DNA from: Neptunicella plasticusilytica
GTDB lineage: Bacteria; Pseudomonadota; Gammaproteobacteria; Enterobacterales; Alteromonadaceae
Length of the DNA: 64,000 bases
Direction: 5' to 3'
Assembly: GCF_047922965.1 (NCBI RefSeq)
Contig: NZ_CP150481.1
Coordinates: forward strand, 434,001 to 498,000
Shown: positions 1 through 8,811 of the stretch, piece by piece
How the letters are laid out: each line of letters starts with the position of its first letter
Numbering within the stretch: position 1 is the stretch's first letter
Made by a program: the position numbers and the translations under genes
Notes under the pieces: model-generated
Databases searched by the model: none
Seen by the model: the letters and a program-made list of their open reading frames with translations, nothing else
Told to the model about the DNA's origin: nothing

Positions 1-770
1 GAAACATCGGATGCCAATACCAGATGGGCGGTTAACACATGTTTTTCACCATCAAGTGACCAAAAGTGCAAATGATGAAGCCCGGTGACCAGTTCATGGT
101 TTAGCAATACTTCACGAATTTCGGTGCGCAACGACTCACTGGGAGCGGCTTGTAAAAACAGGCGCAGGGTAATGCGCAGGTTTTTAGCCACATTAAACAG
201 GATAAACAAGGTAAAGCCGATCGAAAGGATGGGGTCAAGAATGGGTAGATGGACAAACATCAGTACGATAGAAACAATCAATACCGCCACCCAGCCCAAT
301 ACATCCTCAAGCAAGTGCCAATTAAGCACTTTCTCGTTTAGTGTGGTGCCGGCACTAAGTTTGTAGGCGGCAAAACCATTCACACAGATACCGAAGATAG
401 CCAGCACAAACATGCCTTCCGTTACCGGCATTTCGGGGTTGATCAATCGGGGTATCGCCTCAAACATGACCCATATCGAGCCAGTCAACAGCACCACGCC
501 GTTGATTAACGCCCCTAAAAGCGAAAAACGTTTATAACCATAGCTGAAATTATGATTGGCTTGTTTATGACTGACTTTATTCAGTATCCAGGCAGTACCG
601 ATCGACAGACTGTCGCCCAGATCATGCACCGCATCAGCCATAATCGCGGTACTGTTAGTCAGCCAACCACCGATAAACTCGATAATAGTAAAGCTGACAT
701 TAAGTAAAAAAGCCCAACCTATACGCTCGGATGACGCATGGCTGTGATCATGATGATGGTGATCGTGCAT
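1..770 (-). CDS. Cation diffusion facilitator (CDF) metal transporter, C-terminus cut by window edge
   Basis: The minus strand is open from an ATG at 768-770 to the window edge, giving about 256 residues of a protein that is normally near 300. It begins with a histidine/aspartate-rich tail (MHDHHHHDHSH), then several hydrophobic segments. Two HxxxD motifs are visible: HDLGD in the second membrane segment region and HLLED in the fifth, the pair that forms the transport metal site in CDF proteins. A cytoplasmic ferredoxin-like domain starts near residue 200. The likely role is export of Zn2+ or another divalent metal from the cytoplasm. A GGGAA ribosome site precedes the ATG. It lies 30 bases downstream of the M1 peptidase gene on the same strand and may be cotranscribed with it. 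The metal cannot be decided from the sequence. Confidence 0.9.
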   Translation of the reverse strand, partial: MHDHHHHDHSHASSERIGWAFLLNVSFTIIEFIGGWLTNSTAIMADAVHDLGDSLSIGTAWILNKVSHKQANHNFSYGYKRFSLLGALINGVVLLTGSIWVMFEAIPRLINPEMPVTEGMFVLAIFGICVNGFAAYKLSAGTTLNEKVLNWHLLEDVLGWVAVLIVSIVLMFVHLPILDPILSIGFTLFILFNVAKNLRITLRLFLQAAPSESLRTEIREVLLNHELVTGLHHLHFWSLDGEKHVLTAHLVLASDV

Positions 771-800
771 AAAGTTTCCCGCTCGCTACAATCTTTCTAG

Positions 801-2696
801 TTATTCAACAAAACCCTGATTAGCTTTGACGGTTAACGGATGATAACCGGCCTTGGCTTCATCAAAGGCTTTCTTGGCGATCGCTTTTCCTTCAACAGTT
901 TTGGATAACTCTTTATATAAAGGCTTAACCAATTTGTTACGACCAATGCTGACTAAATAATCATGCAACCGCGGGAAGGCAGGTTGGTACCAGTTTTTTA
1001 CCGCAATCAATAACCAGCTGTGGGCAATTTCATTGTTGTGCGATTCGGTCAGGTTAAATGCTCTATCCAGATCATGTAACTGTTCCATGCTCAGCTCTTC
1101 GGGCATGTTATTCAAAAAATATAACCACTGATGTACTGTCCAGTTTTTGGTGTCAATCTGGTTGGCATGTAACTCGCCGCTAAGCCAGTTGCTACGCGCG
1201 TTATCGACAATACTGAATGCATCAGACTCAGGCATCGGAGCACCTTCAGGCACGCCCGGCTGGAAGATCCATTGATTGATGCGATCCATATCCAGTTTAT
1301 CAGGATAACTAGCTACCACATGTTTTTTGAAGTAAGCCAGAAATTCGTCGGTGGTAATGCTCTGAAATTTGAAGTGCTGGAAGTATTCCATCAAAAACGC
1401 GTCCATATTGTCACGGCCGATTTTTTGCTCCACTTCACGCAGGAATAGTGCCCCTTTTTCGTAAGGGATGTCGGAGAACACATCATCCGGATCACGACCA
1501 CGTAAATCGATAGCCAGTATTTGATCCTTACCGGTCAAATTGGCCACATCTGCTTCTAAACTCTGATAGCCCAATACAGCTTCCTGATTGTAACGGTCTT
1601 TGCCGTAGACATTTTCCATAATGCGATAGGTCAAATAGGTGGTAAAACCTTCGTTCAACCATAAATCACGCCAGGTGGCATTGGTCACTGTGTTGCCCGA
1701 CCAGGAGTGCGCCAGCTCGTGGGCAATCAGTGAAACCAGGCTCTTGTCACCGGCGATTACTGTTGGGGTAATAAAGGATAAGCGCGGATTTTCCATGCCA
1801 CCAAAGGGAAAGGACGGTGGCAAAATTAACAGATCATAACGATCCCAGCGATACGGACCATAGAGTTTTTCTGTGGCTATAAGCATCGATTCGGTATCTT
1901 CAAACTCGGCTGCTGCCGCGTCTAAAATAGAGGGCTCAGCATATACGCCGGTGCGTTCGCCCATCGCTTTAAAATGTAAATCGCCCACACCTAAGGCAAT
2001 CAGATAGGACGGGATAGGTTGTGGCATATTAAATTCATACACACCGTCGCGCTCGGTATTGGGGTCGTTGGAGGCACTCATTACCGCCAGTAATTCCTTA
2101 GGGGTGCGAATAGTGGCTTTGTAAGTAACCCGAACTTGCGGCGAATCCTGCAGGGGAATAAAACTACGAGCGTGGATGGCTTGCGCCTGGGTAAACAGGA
2201 ACGGATATTTTTTACCTGCCGTTTGCGCAGGTGTTAACCATTGAACACCGCTAGCCTGAGGTGAGGTGGCATAATTGATTTTTACTTTATTGCCTTTATC
2301 AGGTAAGGGTATTTCCAGTGCCGCACCTAAAAAATCATCGGCTTTCTGCAGTTCGAAATCAATTTTCTGGCCATTGGCTGTCACACTGTTAATCGTTAAG
2401 TCGCGGGTATCCACAATCAGGCTGGTTGCATCAGGATCTTTTTTATCGAAAGTCAGTTCGGCGTAGCCACTCATCACTTTTTGCTCGAAATCGACGGTCA
2501 GATCCAGATCAATATGGCTGACTTTGACCTGCTCTGGATTGGAAAGCGAATGGTAATCTTTGCCAACCTGGATCTGGTTGGTTGGGCTAATATCTTCGCT
2601 GGCCGCATTTGATGAGGTTGGCTGGACACTGTTGTCGCTGCAGCCAGCCAGCAGGGTAAGGCCAACTAAAACGAGCCCGGAAATTTTACTAAACAT
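801..2696 (-). CDS. M1 family metallopeptidase, lipoprotein (leukotriene A4 hydrolase/aminopeptidase type)
   Basis: A 631-residue zinc aminopeptidase. The N-terminus has a lipoprotein signal ending LTLLAGC, with Cys19 as the lipidation site, so it should be anchored on the periplasmic side of a membrane. The exopeptidase motif GGMEN is at 299-303 and the zinc motif HELAHSW at 326-332, with the third zinc ligand Glu349 in NEGF. The C-terminal 150 or so residues look like the helical domain of the leukotriene A4 hydrolase-like M1 subfamily; the protein is much shorter than the roughly 870-residue PepN. It probably trims peptides in the periplasm. Whether it also has epoxide hydrolase activity cannot be said. 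Confidence 0.93.
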   Translation of the reverse strand: MFSKISGLVLVGLTLLAGCSDNSVQPTSSNAASEDISPTNQIQVGKDYHSLSNPEQVKVSHIDLDLTVDFEQKVMSGYAELTFDKKDPDATSLIVDTRDLTINSVTANGQKIDFELQKADDFLGAALEIPLPDKGNKVKINYATSPQASGVQWLTPAQTAGKKYPFLFTQAQAIHARSFIPLQDSPQVRVTYKATIRTPKELLAVMSASNDPNTERDGVYEFNMPQPIPSYLIALGVGDLHFKAMGERTGVYAEPSILDAAAAEFEDTESMLIATEKLYGPYRWDRYDLLILPPSFPFGGMENPRLSFITPTVIAGDKSLVSLIAHELAHSWSGNTVTNATWRDLWLNEGFTTYLTYRIMENVYGKDRYNQEAVLGYQSLEADVANLTGKDQILAIDLRGRDPDDVFSDIPYEKGALFLREVEQKIGRDNMDAFLMEYFQHFKFQSITTDEFLAYFKKHVVASYPDKLDMDRINQWIFQPGVPEGAPMPESDAFSIVDNARSNWLSGELHANQIDTKNWTVHQWLYFLNNMPEELSMEQLHDLDRAFNLTESHNNEIAHSWLLIAVKNWYQPAFPRLHDYLVSIGRNKLVKPLYKELSKTVEGKAIAKKAFDEAKAGYHPLTVKANQGFVE

Positions 2697-2847
2697 GAAT
2701 ATTCCTTCTACGAGGGTTTGATAATAAGTTTCTATCTTACCTTATAGTTATTGGGCAGCGTCAAATTAGTTATGTTCACATCTGTATTAATGTCTATATA
2801 GAACAGCTTATTGAAAAGGTAAGGACTTTTTCGCTTGATTGAATCGA

Positions 2848-3669
2848 TTACTCTTTAATTGAACGTTTAATTAATTTGCTGAAATAGCTTATTGGATTAA
2901 GTTTGCAGGGAGTTTCATAGGTTGTAATCCAGGAGGGCTCAAAATAGGCTCTAGTTTCATAGCTTGCACTGGGTCGCCAATATCGGCAATTTTCAAAATA
3001 ATAGTGACTTACTTGAGATAAACGAGTTTTGTTACTTAACCTCCTGCTGCCACCATGTAGTAAATTTGCTGACCATATTATCGCTTGGCCTTTCTTTAAC
3101 AAGCCGTATTTCGGTTCAAATCCATGATCCAGAATCATCTGCTTAATTGCGACAGAATATTCTCTAAAATCGCTGCCTTTTGGCATCAATCCAAGATCCC
3201 GAAAGTCCATGTCGGGTAATTTATTTGAACCAGGATAAAAAACTAGTGGCCCTTGATCTTGGTTAATATTTTCAAGAGCCAGCCATACCCCACACATCAT
3301 GCCAAAAGGTTCTGAATTAAAATGAATTGCATCGGAATGTTCAGGTTGTTCGGTTCCTTGATAAAAATTTAAAGTTTGAAAAGGTCTAGGTAAACGGTTG
3401 TACATGAAGTGCAGTAAACTATTGATGGTTTTATCTAAGGCTATGCTTTTGATTCGGCTATCTATTCGCCAACCATCTTGAAGTCTGTTGGGTGCAAAAT
3501 AACTAACATTATTTGAGGGGAGTTTTTTATTTTCAAACCACTGATACAGATCTTTAGATAAAGACTCAATAATTCCATCATCAATATGTGTGTCGATGAT
3601 GGCATAACCATTATCGAAATAATAACTTTTGATTTTAGGCCAAATGGCCTTATCAGCAACGCTAAACAT
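2848..3669 (-). CDS. Phytanoyl-CoA dioxygenase (PhyH) family protein
   Basis: A 273-residue protein with the pattern of an Fe(II)/2-oxoglutarate oxygenase of the PhyH family. The HxD iron motif is His111-x-Asp113, the distal iron ligand is probably His205 in LLHGGSRR, and an arginine near 210-216 could bind 2-oxoglutarate. There is no signal peptide, so it should be cytoplasmic. Family members hydroxylate very diverse small molecules and the substrate cannot be inferred here. It stands alone, 151 bases upstream of the M1 peptidase gene. The start ATG at 3667-3669 has no strong ribosome site. Confidence 0.82.
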   Translation of the reverse strand: MFSVADKAIWPKIKSYYFDNGYAIIDTHIDDGIIESLSKDLYQWFENKKLPSNNVSYFAPNRLQDGWRIDSRIKSIALDKTINSLLHFMYNRLPRPFQTLNFYQGTEQPEHSDAIHFNSEPFGMMCGVWLALENINQDQGPLVFYPGSNKLPDMDFRDLGLMPKGSDFREYSVAIKQMILDHGFEPKYGLLKKGQAIIWSANLLHGGSRRLSNKTRLSQVSHYYFENCRYWRPSASYETRAYFEPSWITTYETPCKLNPISYFSKLIKRSIKE

Positions 3670-3944
3670 GATGCGATAAATTTCCTTGATTCATTCGCCG
3701 ACGGTAGCAATACAAACCCCTATGACTATTTCATGAAGGTCCGCAATGTAGGTTTAACATACTAGATTGCTAATCTTACCCCAGAGTGCCAAAGTAACTC
3801 CAAATTAGTTTTACTGCTGTTATTTGTCGCTGCACGGTTCGGTGTTATCTGATTGATTTATGAGCTAGTATTGAATCCCATTTTAGCGGATAACACGCTA
3901 TCGTTGTTAGATTGGTGTCGCGGGAATTCGGCGGGAATAGCAGA

Positions 3945-4667
3945 GTGTTTTTTAATAAAGTGATATTACAGACGGGATTATTCGTTTTACTGTCGAGTCT
4001 TTTTAGTGTTGCGGCTTCCGCCAATCAGCATAATCATAAAGCCGAAATTCGTTTGGCGACCTTAGGGCCTGGTGTCGGTAATTTTGCACCAGTTTTATAT
4101 GTAGAAAATCATAAAGTGATGGGGTCGATGCCCGATCAAATCCGCTGTGCTTTCGCCGCGTTGCAAATCGACACCCAGTTTATCCCTGTTCCTATTGGTC
4201 GACATATCTGGGCGGTGGATAAGCACCGGGTCGACGGTTATTTTCCTGCGACAGCCTATGAAGAAAATACCTCACCATTACAAACCAGCATTGTCTTGCT
4301 GGAAAGTGAAATTGCGGTTTATTCTTTATCGCCCGTTGATATTTATTCTCAACCCGCTCCATTGGTAGCGACAGTTCGGCGAGCAATGGCGCCGGAAAAG
4401 TTTATTGAGCGCCACCAGTTGCCGGTTGTAAAAACGTCCGGTTTTAATCAAGCCATAGAGTTGTTGCTAAAAAAAAGGGTCGAGGCTGTTATCGCTAATA
4501 CCCAGGGATTTGAATTGGCGGCTAAAAATGAAGACTACCAATATGCCTGGCACAAGCAGTCGTTGGAGTCTGTCCAGATGCGTCTCTTCTTGTCACCAAA
4601 TTACACCGCAGAAAATCCGGATATATTCAGTCGTTTAAATCCACTGCTGGAAAAATGTAAACCTTAG
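3945..4667 (+). CDS. Periplasmic substrate-binding protein, family 3 type
   Basis: About 240 residues resembling the family 3 solute-binding proteins (SBP_bac_3). I prefer the GTG at 3945 because it directly begins a good Sec signal peptide (hydrophobic stretch ending SVAASA) and has GGCGGGAA upstream; a longer TTG start at 3912 would put 11 unusual residues before it. The mature part starts with a short beta strand (AEIRLATLGPG) and contains the expected Arg/Asp-rich ligand region. There is no adjacent permease or ATPase, so it may not belong to an ABC importer. Orphan proteins of this kind are common in Alteromonadales and their ligands are generally unknown. Confidence 0.75.
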   Translation: MFFNKVILQTGLFVLLSSLFSVAASANQHNHKAEIRLATLGPGVGNFAPVLYVENHKVMGSMPDQIRCAFAALQIDTQFIPVPIGRHIWAVDKHRVDGYFPATAYEENTSPLQTSIVLLESEIAVYSLSPVDIYSQPAPLVATVRRAMAPEKFIERHQLPVVKTSGFNQAIELLLKKRVEAVIANTQGFELAAKNEDYQYAWHKQSLESVQMRLFLSPNYTAENPDIFSRLNPLLEKCKP

Positions 4668-4803
4668 TCGTTCTTGGCGCATAGTTGTATGTCGATTTTA
4701 TTGCGGTCATATTATGTTCATCTAACCGTAGTAAAAAATTCATATTGTTGCCTTAGCCTAGATTGTTGTTTTTATTATAAAAAATCTAGTTAAGGGACAG
4801 TCA

Positions 4804-6699
4804 ATGAAGAAACTGAAACAAACATTAAAATTAAGCTTACTTTCACTGGCAGTGGTAGCCGGTCTATCTGCTTGCTCGCTCGATGGCGACGACGGTAAAG
4901 ACGGTCAGGCCGGTGTTCCAGGCGAACAGGGAGCACCGGGTACGCCGGGAACCGATGGCCAGAATGGCGCAGATGGTCAAGACGCCACTCGTGATCTTTC
5001 CCTGCAAGTAGTAGGGCGTTTTGCCGCTGGTGGTATTGAGATTTATGGTAAGAGCGCCGCTGAAATTGTGCAGTTCCATAAAACTTCCGGATCTGCCTTT
5101 GCGATTAACGCTGCTGTTAATCATATTGAAGTAATTAATCTGGCCAACCTGCCTACCACCGAAGTGGCCAACCCGATAACCGACACCAGTTTGAGTTCAG
5201 CCGCTTTTACTTTCCCTGATACCGTCACAGTTAAAGATAGCAATGGCGTTGATCAGCAGGTGGCATTAGGTGTCGCTAACTCTATTGCTATTTATGGCGA
5301 TATGTTAGCTATTGCCGTTGAAGCCGCAGTAAAAACCGATATGGGTGCGGTGTTGTTTTACAGTCTGGATGCAATGGGTCAGGGCACTTTTGTTAAAGCA
5401 GTAGCGGCCGGTGCGTTGCCCGATATGCTGACTTTCAGCCCGGACGGTAGCAAGGTCCTGGTGGCCAACGAAGGTGAACCGGATACTGACTATAACGTTG
5501 ATCCGGAAGGCAGTATTTCGGTTATTTCGATTAGCGACAATACGCCAGCCGATACGGCAGCAACCATCAATTTTACCACCGATATGACCTTCAGCAGTGA
5601 TTTGCTGGATGACGAAGATTATGACACCGATGCCAAGCGTATGGCGCTGTTGAAACAGGCTGGAGTGAAATTCGCCGGGCCTGCAGGTACCAGCGTGGCA
5701 CAGGAACTGGAACCGGAATATATCGCCGTGACATCCGATAGTAAAAAAGCCTATGTGTCGCTACAGGAAAGCAACGCCATCGGCATTATCGACCTGGATG
5801 ATATGACCGTTGAAGTTAAGGCGTTAGGTTTTAAAGACTGGAGCAAATATGAACTGGATTTCACCAACGAAGATGAAGTACCGTTTTTCCGTAGTGTAAA
5901 AGGCTTATACGGTATGTATCAACCCGATACCATTGCGTCCTATGAATGGAACGGTGCGACCTTTATTCTATCTGCTAACGAAGGCGATTCCCGTGATTGG
6001 GACGCTTATTCTGAAGAAGTGCGGGTAGAAGATATTATCGACCCGGATGAAATGAATATGTTGTTATCAGCTGAATTACAGGCCGCATACGATGCCAGTG
6101 GTGCTGATGATGGTTTGGGGCGTTTAAAAGTGACCACCGCATTAGGTGATGCGGACAATGATGGCGTTTACGAAGGTTTATATGCCTATGGTGGCCGTTC
6201 CTTCTCAATCTGGGATCAGAACGTCAATATGGTTTACGACTCAGGTGATGATTTCGAGAAAATCTCTGCGGCAATATTAGGCAACGATTTCAACAGTGCC
6301 CATACCGAGAACAAGGGTGATAACCGCTCCGATGACAAGGGGGGTGAGCCTGAAGCCATCACAGTGGGAGAAATTGACGGCCGTAACTATGCCTTTGTCG
6401 GCCTGGAACGCTCCGGTGACTTGTTTGTGTATGATGTGACCAGCCCGTTTAACGTCAGTTTTATCAATCATTATAACAATCGTGATTTTGATACCGACTT
6501 TGAGCTGGATGATGATTTGACAGAGCCCTGTGACGAAGCCGAAGGTATGGATTGTACCGAGGTGGCTGAATCGGGTGATTTAGGGCCAGAAAGCATCAAA
6601 TTTGTGGCTGCTGCCGACAGCCCCAACGGTAATCCGTTATTAATTATCGGTAATGAAGTCAGCGGTACGGTGACGATCTATCAGGTTATTGCTGAATAA
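4804..6699 (+). CDS. Choice-of-anchor I family lipoprotein with collagen-like N-terminus
   Basis: A 631-residue protein with a lipoprotein signal (LSLAVVAGLSAC, Cys24). It is followed by a short collagen-like stretch of Gly-x-y triplets at about 28-62 (for example GEQGAPGTPGTDGQ). The rest is a beta-propeller-like domain of the choice-of-anchor I / alkaline phosphatase-like family, with recurring segments such as FSPDGSKVLVANEGEPD and LSANEGDSRDW, and is rich in Asp, which suggests calcium binding. It is probably cell-surface or outer-membrane associated. A ribosome site (AAGGGACAG) precedes the ATG. The function is unknown; members often go with phosphate or surface-structure genes, but nothing nearby confirms that. 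The gene is monocistronic and ends at a clear terminator. Confidence 0.82.
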   Translation: MKKLKQTLKLSLLSLAVVAGLSACSLDGDDGKDGQAGVPGEQGAPGTPGTDGQNGADGQDATRDLSLQVVGRFAAGGIEIYGKSAAEIVQFHKTSGSAFAINAAVNHIEVINLANLPTTEVANPITDTSLSSAAFTFPDTVTVKDSNGVDQQVALGVANSIAIYGDMLAIAVEAAVKTDMGAVLFYSLDAMGQGTFVKAVAAGALPDMLTFSPDGSKVLVANEGEPDTDYNVDPEGSISVISISDNTPADTAATINFTTDMTFSSDLLDDEDYDTDAKRMALLKQAGVKFAGPAGTSVAQELEPEYIAVTSDSKKAYVSLQESNAIGIIDLDDMTVEVKALGFKDWSKYELDFTNEDEVPFFRSVKGLYGMYQPDTIASYEWNGATFILSANEGDSRDWDAYSEEVRVEDIIDPDEMNMLLSAELQAAYDASGADDGLGRLKVTTALGDADNDGVYEGLYAYGGRSFSIWDQNVNMVYDSGDDFEKISAAILGNDFNSAHTENKGDNRSDDKGGEPEAITVGEIDGRNYAFVGLERSGDLFVYDVTSPFNVSFINHYNNRDFDTDFELDDDLTEPCDEAEGMDCTEVAESGDLGPESIKFVAAADSPNGNPLLIIGNEVSGTVTIYQVIAE

Positions 6700-6722
6700 T
6701 TACTCGATTATACAAGCTATGT

Positions 6723-6746
6723 AAAAGGCGCTACGGCGTCTTTTTT
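6723..6746 (+). terminator. Intrinsic terminator after the choice-of-anchor I gene
   Basis: An 8-base-pair stem (AAAGGCGC with GCGTCTTT, including one G-T pair) closes a TACG tetraloop and runs into six T residues, 24 bases after the stop codon. Confidence 0.85.
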
Positions 6747-6837
6747 ATTTTGTCTGCCACGCTGCAGGTTTTAATCTTAAATAGCTGAGGTTAGTATATT
6801 TTCTGCCATTACATTTGAACTTATAACCTGTGCTGAA

Positions 6838-7380
6838 ATGACAACGCCAATATTAAAAACCGAACAGCTTATTGTCAGAGCCTTTGAGCAAGCCGATTTG
6901 CCCGTCTTTGCCCATTACCGGGCTCAAGAGGAGGTGGCCCGATATCAAAGTTGGACAGACTATAGTTATCAGGATGCTCTCGATCTTTTCAATCAGACCG
7001 ACTATTCATCATTTGGCACAGCCGGACACTGGTATCAGCTGGCGATTGCCGGACGTCAGTCTAATCAATTATTGGGTGATATCGCGGTACATTTTATGGA
7101 TGACAACCAAGTTGAAATGGGGTTTACCGTTGCCCCCCAAAATCAGGGCCAACATATCGCCACGCAAGCCGTTTCGGTTTTTCTGGTGTATCTGTTTACT
7201 GAGTTAAACAAGCACAGAGTGGTGGCCACCACAGATACAAGAAATGTGGCGTCCTGTCGTTTGCTGGAAAAGTTGGGATTCAGGCGCGAAGCGCATTTTA
7301 TCCAGAATATCTTTTTTAAAGGTGCGTGGGGAGATGAGTACCAGTACGCTCTTTTGCAGTCAGAGCAAAGGTTATCCTAA
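6838..7380 (+). CDS. GNAT family N-acetyltransferase (RimJ/RimL type)
   Basis: A 180-residue acetyltransferase. It opens with the usual first strand (LKTEQLIVRAFEQADLPVF). The acetyl-CoA-binding region is in the segment MGFTVAPQNQGQHIATQA (about 101-118), where QNQGQHIA matches the Q/R-x-x-G-x-G/A loop. It ends with the family pattern NVASCRLLEKLGFRREAHF. Members acetylate protein N-termini or small amines; the acceptor is unknown. It lies 129 bases upstream of the DUF1801 gene and could share a transcript with it. Confidence 0.85.
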   Translation: MTTPILKTEQLIVRAFEQADLPVFAHYRAQEEVARYQSWTDYSYQDALDLFNQTDYSSFGTAGHWYQLAIAGRQSNQLLGDIAVHFMDDNQVEMGFTVAPQNQGQHIATQAVSVFLVYLFTELNKHRVVATTDTRNVASCRLLEKLGFRREAHFIQNIFFKGAWGDEYQYALLQSEQRLS

Positions 7381-7509
7381 TGGACAAGTTCAACCAATAT
7401 GCGATTAAACCACTCAGGCATACAGCAAAGAATTGAGTATCTGGCTGGCGGTGCAAGAGCGTTGATATTATTATCCAGCCAAGATAATTCTAGTCAGGAG
7501 GAAGCAAGC

Positions 7510-8088
7510 ATGGATCCCAAGGTTAAGGCCTTGTTAGATAAAAGCGAATGGCATGAAGAGCGTAAGAAACTCAGACAGATTGCACGCGACTGTCAACTGG
7601 ATGAACAAGTGAAATGGGGCAAACTGTGCTATAGCTACCAAAGTCACAATGTTGCGATGATTTATGGACTGAAAAACAATTGTTCATTGGGTTTTTTGAA
7701 AGGGGCATTGTTAAAGGACCCTGACAATATTCTGGTTAAACCCGGGGATAATTCACAGGCAGTGCGCTGGATCAAGTTTACCGATATCCAGCAAATAACC
7801 GCCATGGAAAACACACTCAAGGCATATATCAATAATGCGATTGATGTAGAGAAATCTGGGCTGAAGGTAGAATTTAAACAAAAGCATGCGCTGGTTTTAG
7901 CGCAAGAATTTCAACAGCGGCTGGATGCAGACCAACAGCTGAAAACGGCTTTTGAAGCGCTGACACCGGGAAGGCAGCGAGCCTATAACCTGTATTTTTC
8001 GGGTGCCAAACAAGCCAAAACCCGGATAGCAAGGGTAGAAAAATGTACCCCACAGATCCTCGACGGCAAGGGACTCCATGATAAATAA
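7510..8088 (+). CDS. YdeI/OmpD-associated (DUF1801) family protein
   Basis: The start is placed at the ATG at 7510, which has a strong AGGAGG ribosome site seven bases upstream; the reading frame is open back to 7399 but without such a site. The 192-residue product carries the DUF1801-type core (EQVKWGKLCYSYQSHNVAMI, then KNNCSLGFLKGALLKDP) and a C-terminal bacteriocin-protection YdeI-like tail (FEALTPGRQRAYNLYFSGAKQAKTR) that binds no known cofactor. E. coli-type YdeI has been linked to resistance to some antimicrobial peptides. The molecular activity is unknown. It is probably cytoplasmic, with no signal peptide. Confidence 0.82.
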   Translation: MDPKVKALLDKSEWHEERKKLRQIARDCQLDEQVKWGKLCYSYQSHNVAMIYGLKNNCSLGFLKGALLKDPDNILVKPGDNSQAVRWIKFTDIQQITAMENTLKAYINNAIDVEKSGLKVEFKQKHALVLAQEFQQRLDADQQLKTAFEALTPGRQRAYNLYFSGAKQAKTRIARVEKCTPQILDGKGLHDK

Positions 8089-8210
8089 AACGGTAACTGG
8101 TAAAAACTAAAAGTCAGGATTGGCTACTTGGCGATTACCTTGATTTACCCCATCTGATCAGTAAAGATAATCGCCTGTTTCAAATCTTGTTAAGCCAAGG
8201 ATAGCCGCTG

Positions 8211-8801
8211 TTGTTAGTCTTCAATAAAATCTGCCAGTTCTACCAGCAACGTTGTTTGTTCAATGAATTTTCGTTGCAAATCAAAGAACCACGGGTGCTG
8301 ATCAGTGGTGCCAATGGCAGTGGTAAAACCACTTTATTGTTGATGGCGGCGGGTTTGGTGAAACCGCAGTCAGGCGATATCAGTTTTAATCAGCAGGATG
8401 TTTTGCAGGCCAATATCAAGCGCCAAATTGGCATTAGCGCCAGCAAGATAGCTTTGCCCGCCTTTATGACAGTGGACGAAATACTACAATTCCATCGTCG
8501 GCAATTTGCTTGTTCTTGTTATGATAAATGGCTTAAGCAATTTGGTCTTAATCACTATCTACCGACTAAAGTGGCGGATTTGTCGTTGGGGAATGTGAAA
8601 AAACTCAGTCTGATGACTGCCATTATGCACCAGCCTGAGTTATTGCTGCTGGATGAGCCTACCAACGGGCTGGATGAACAGGCTCGACTGAGTTTGAATC
8701 TATTGATTAGTGAATATCCCGGTCAGGTAATTATTGCCAGCCATGAAGCATTGGCAGCCGAGGATCAGCAAGTCAGGCATATTCAGTTGCAACGCGGCTA
8801 G
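8211..8801 (+). CDS. ABC transporter ATP-binding protein
   Basis: A 196-residue nucleotide-binding subunit. Walker A GANGSGKTT is at 33-41, a signature-like LSLGN at 124-128, and Walker B LLLLDEP at 144-150 followed by TNGLDE. It is slightly shorter than usual and resembles CcmA-type exporters in size. The only good start is a TTG at 8211, with AAGGA nine bases upstream; an in-frame stop lies three codons before it. It should energise the membrane protein encoded immediately downstream. The substrate is unknown. Confidence 0.87.
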   Translation: MLVFNKICQFYQQRCLFNEFSLQIKEPRVLISGANGSGKTTLLLMAAGLVKPQSGDISFNQQDVLQANIKRQIGISASKIALPAFMTVDEILQFHRRQFACSCYDKWLKQFGLNHYLPTKVADLSLGNVKKLSLMTAIMHQPELLLLDEPTNGLDEQARLSLNLLISEYPGQVIIASHEALAAEDQQVRHIQLQRG

Positions 8802-8811
8802 GCTGTTTACA

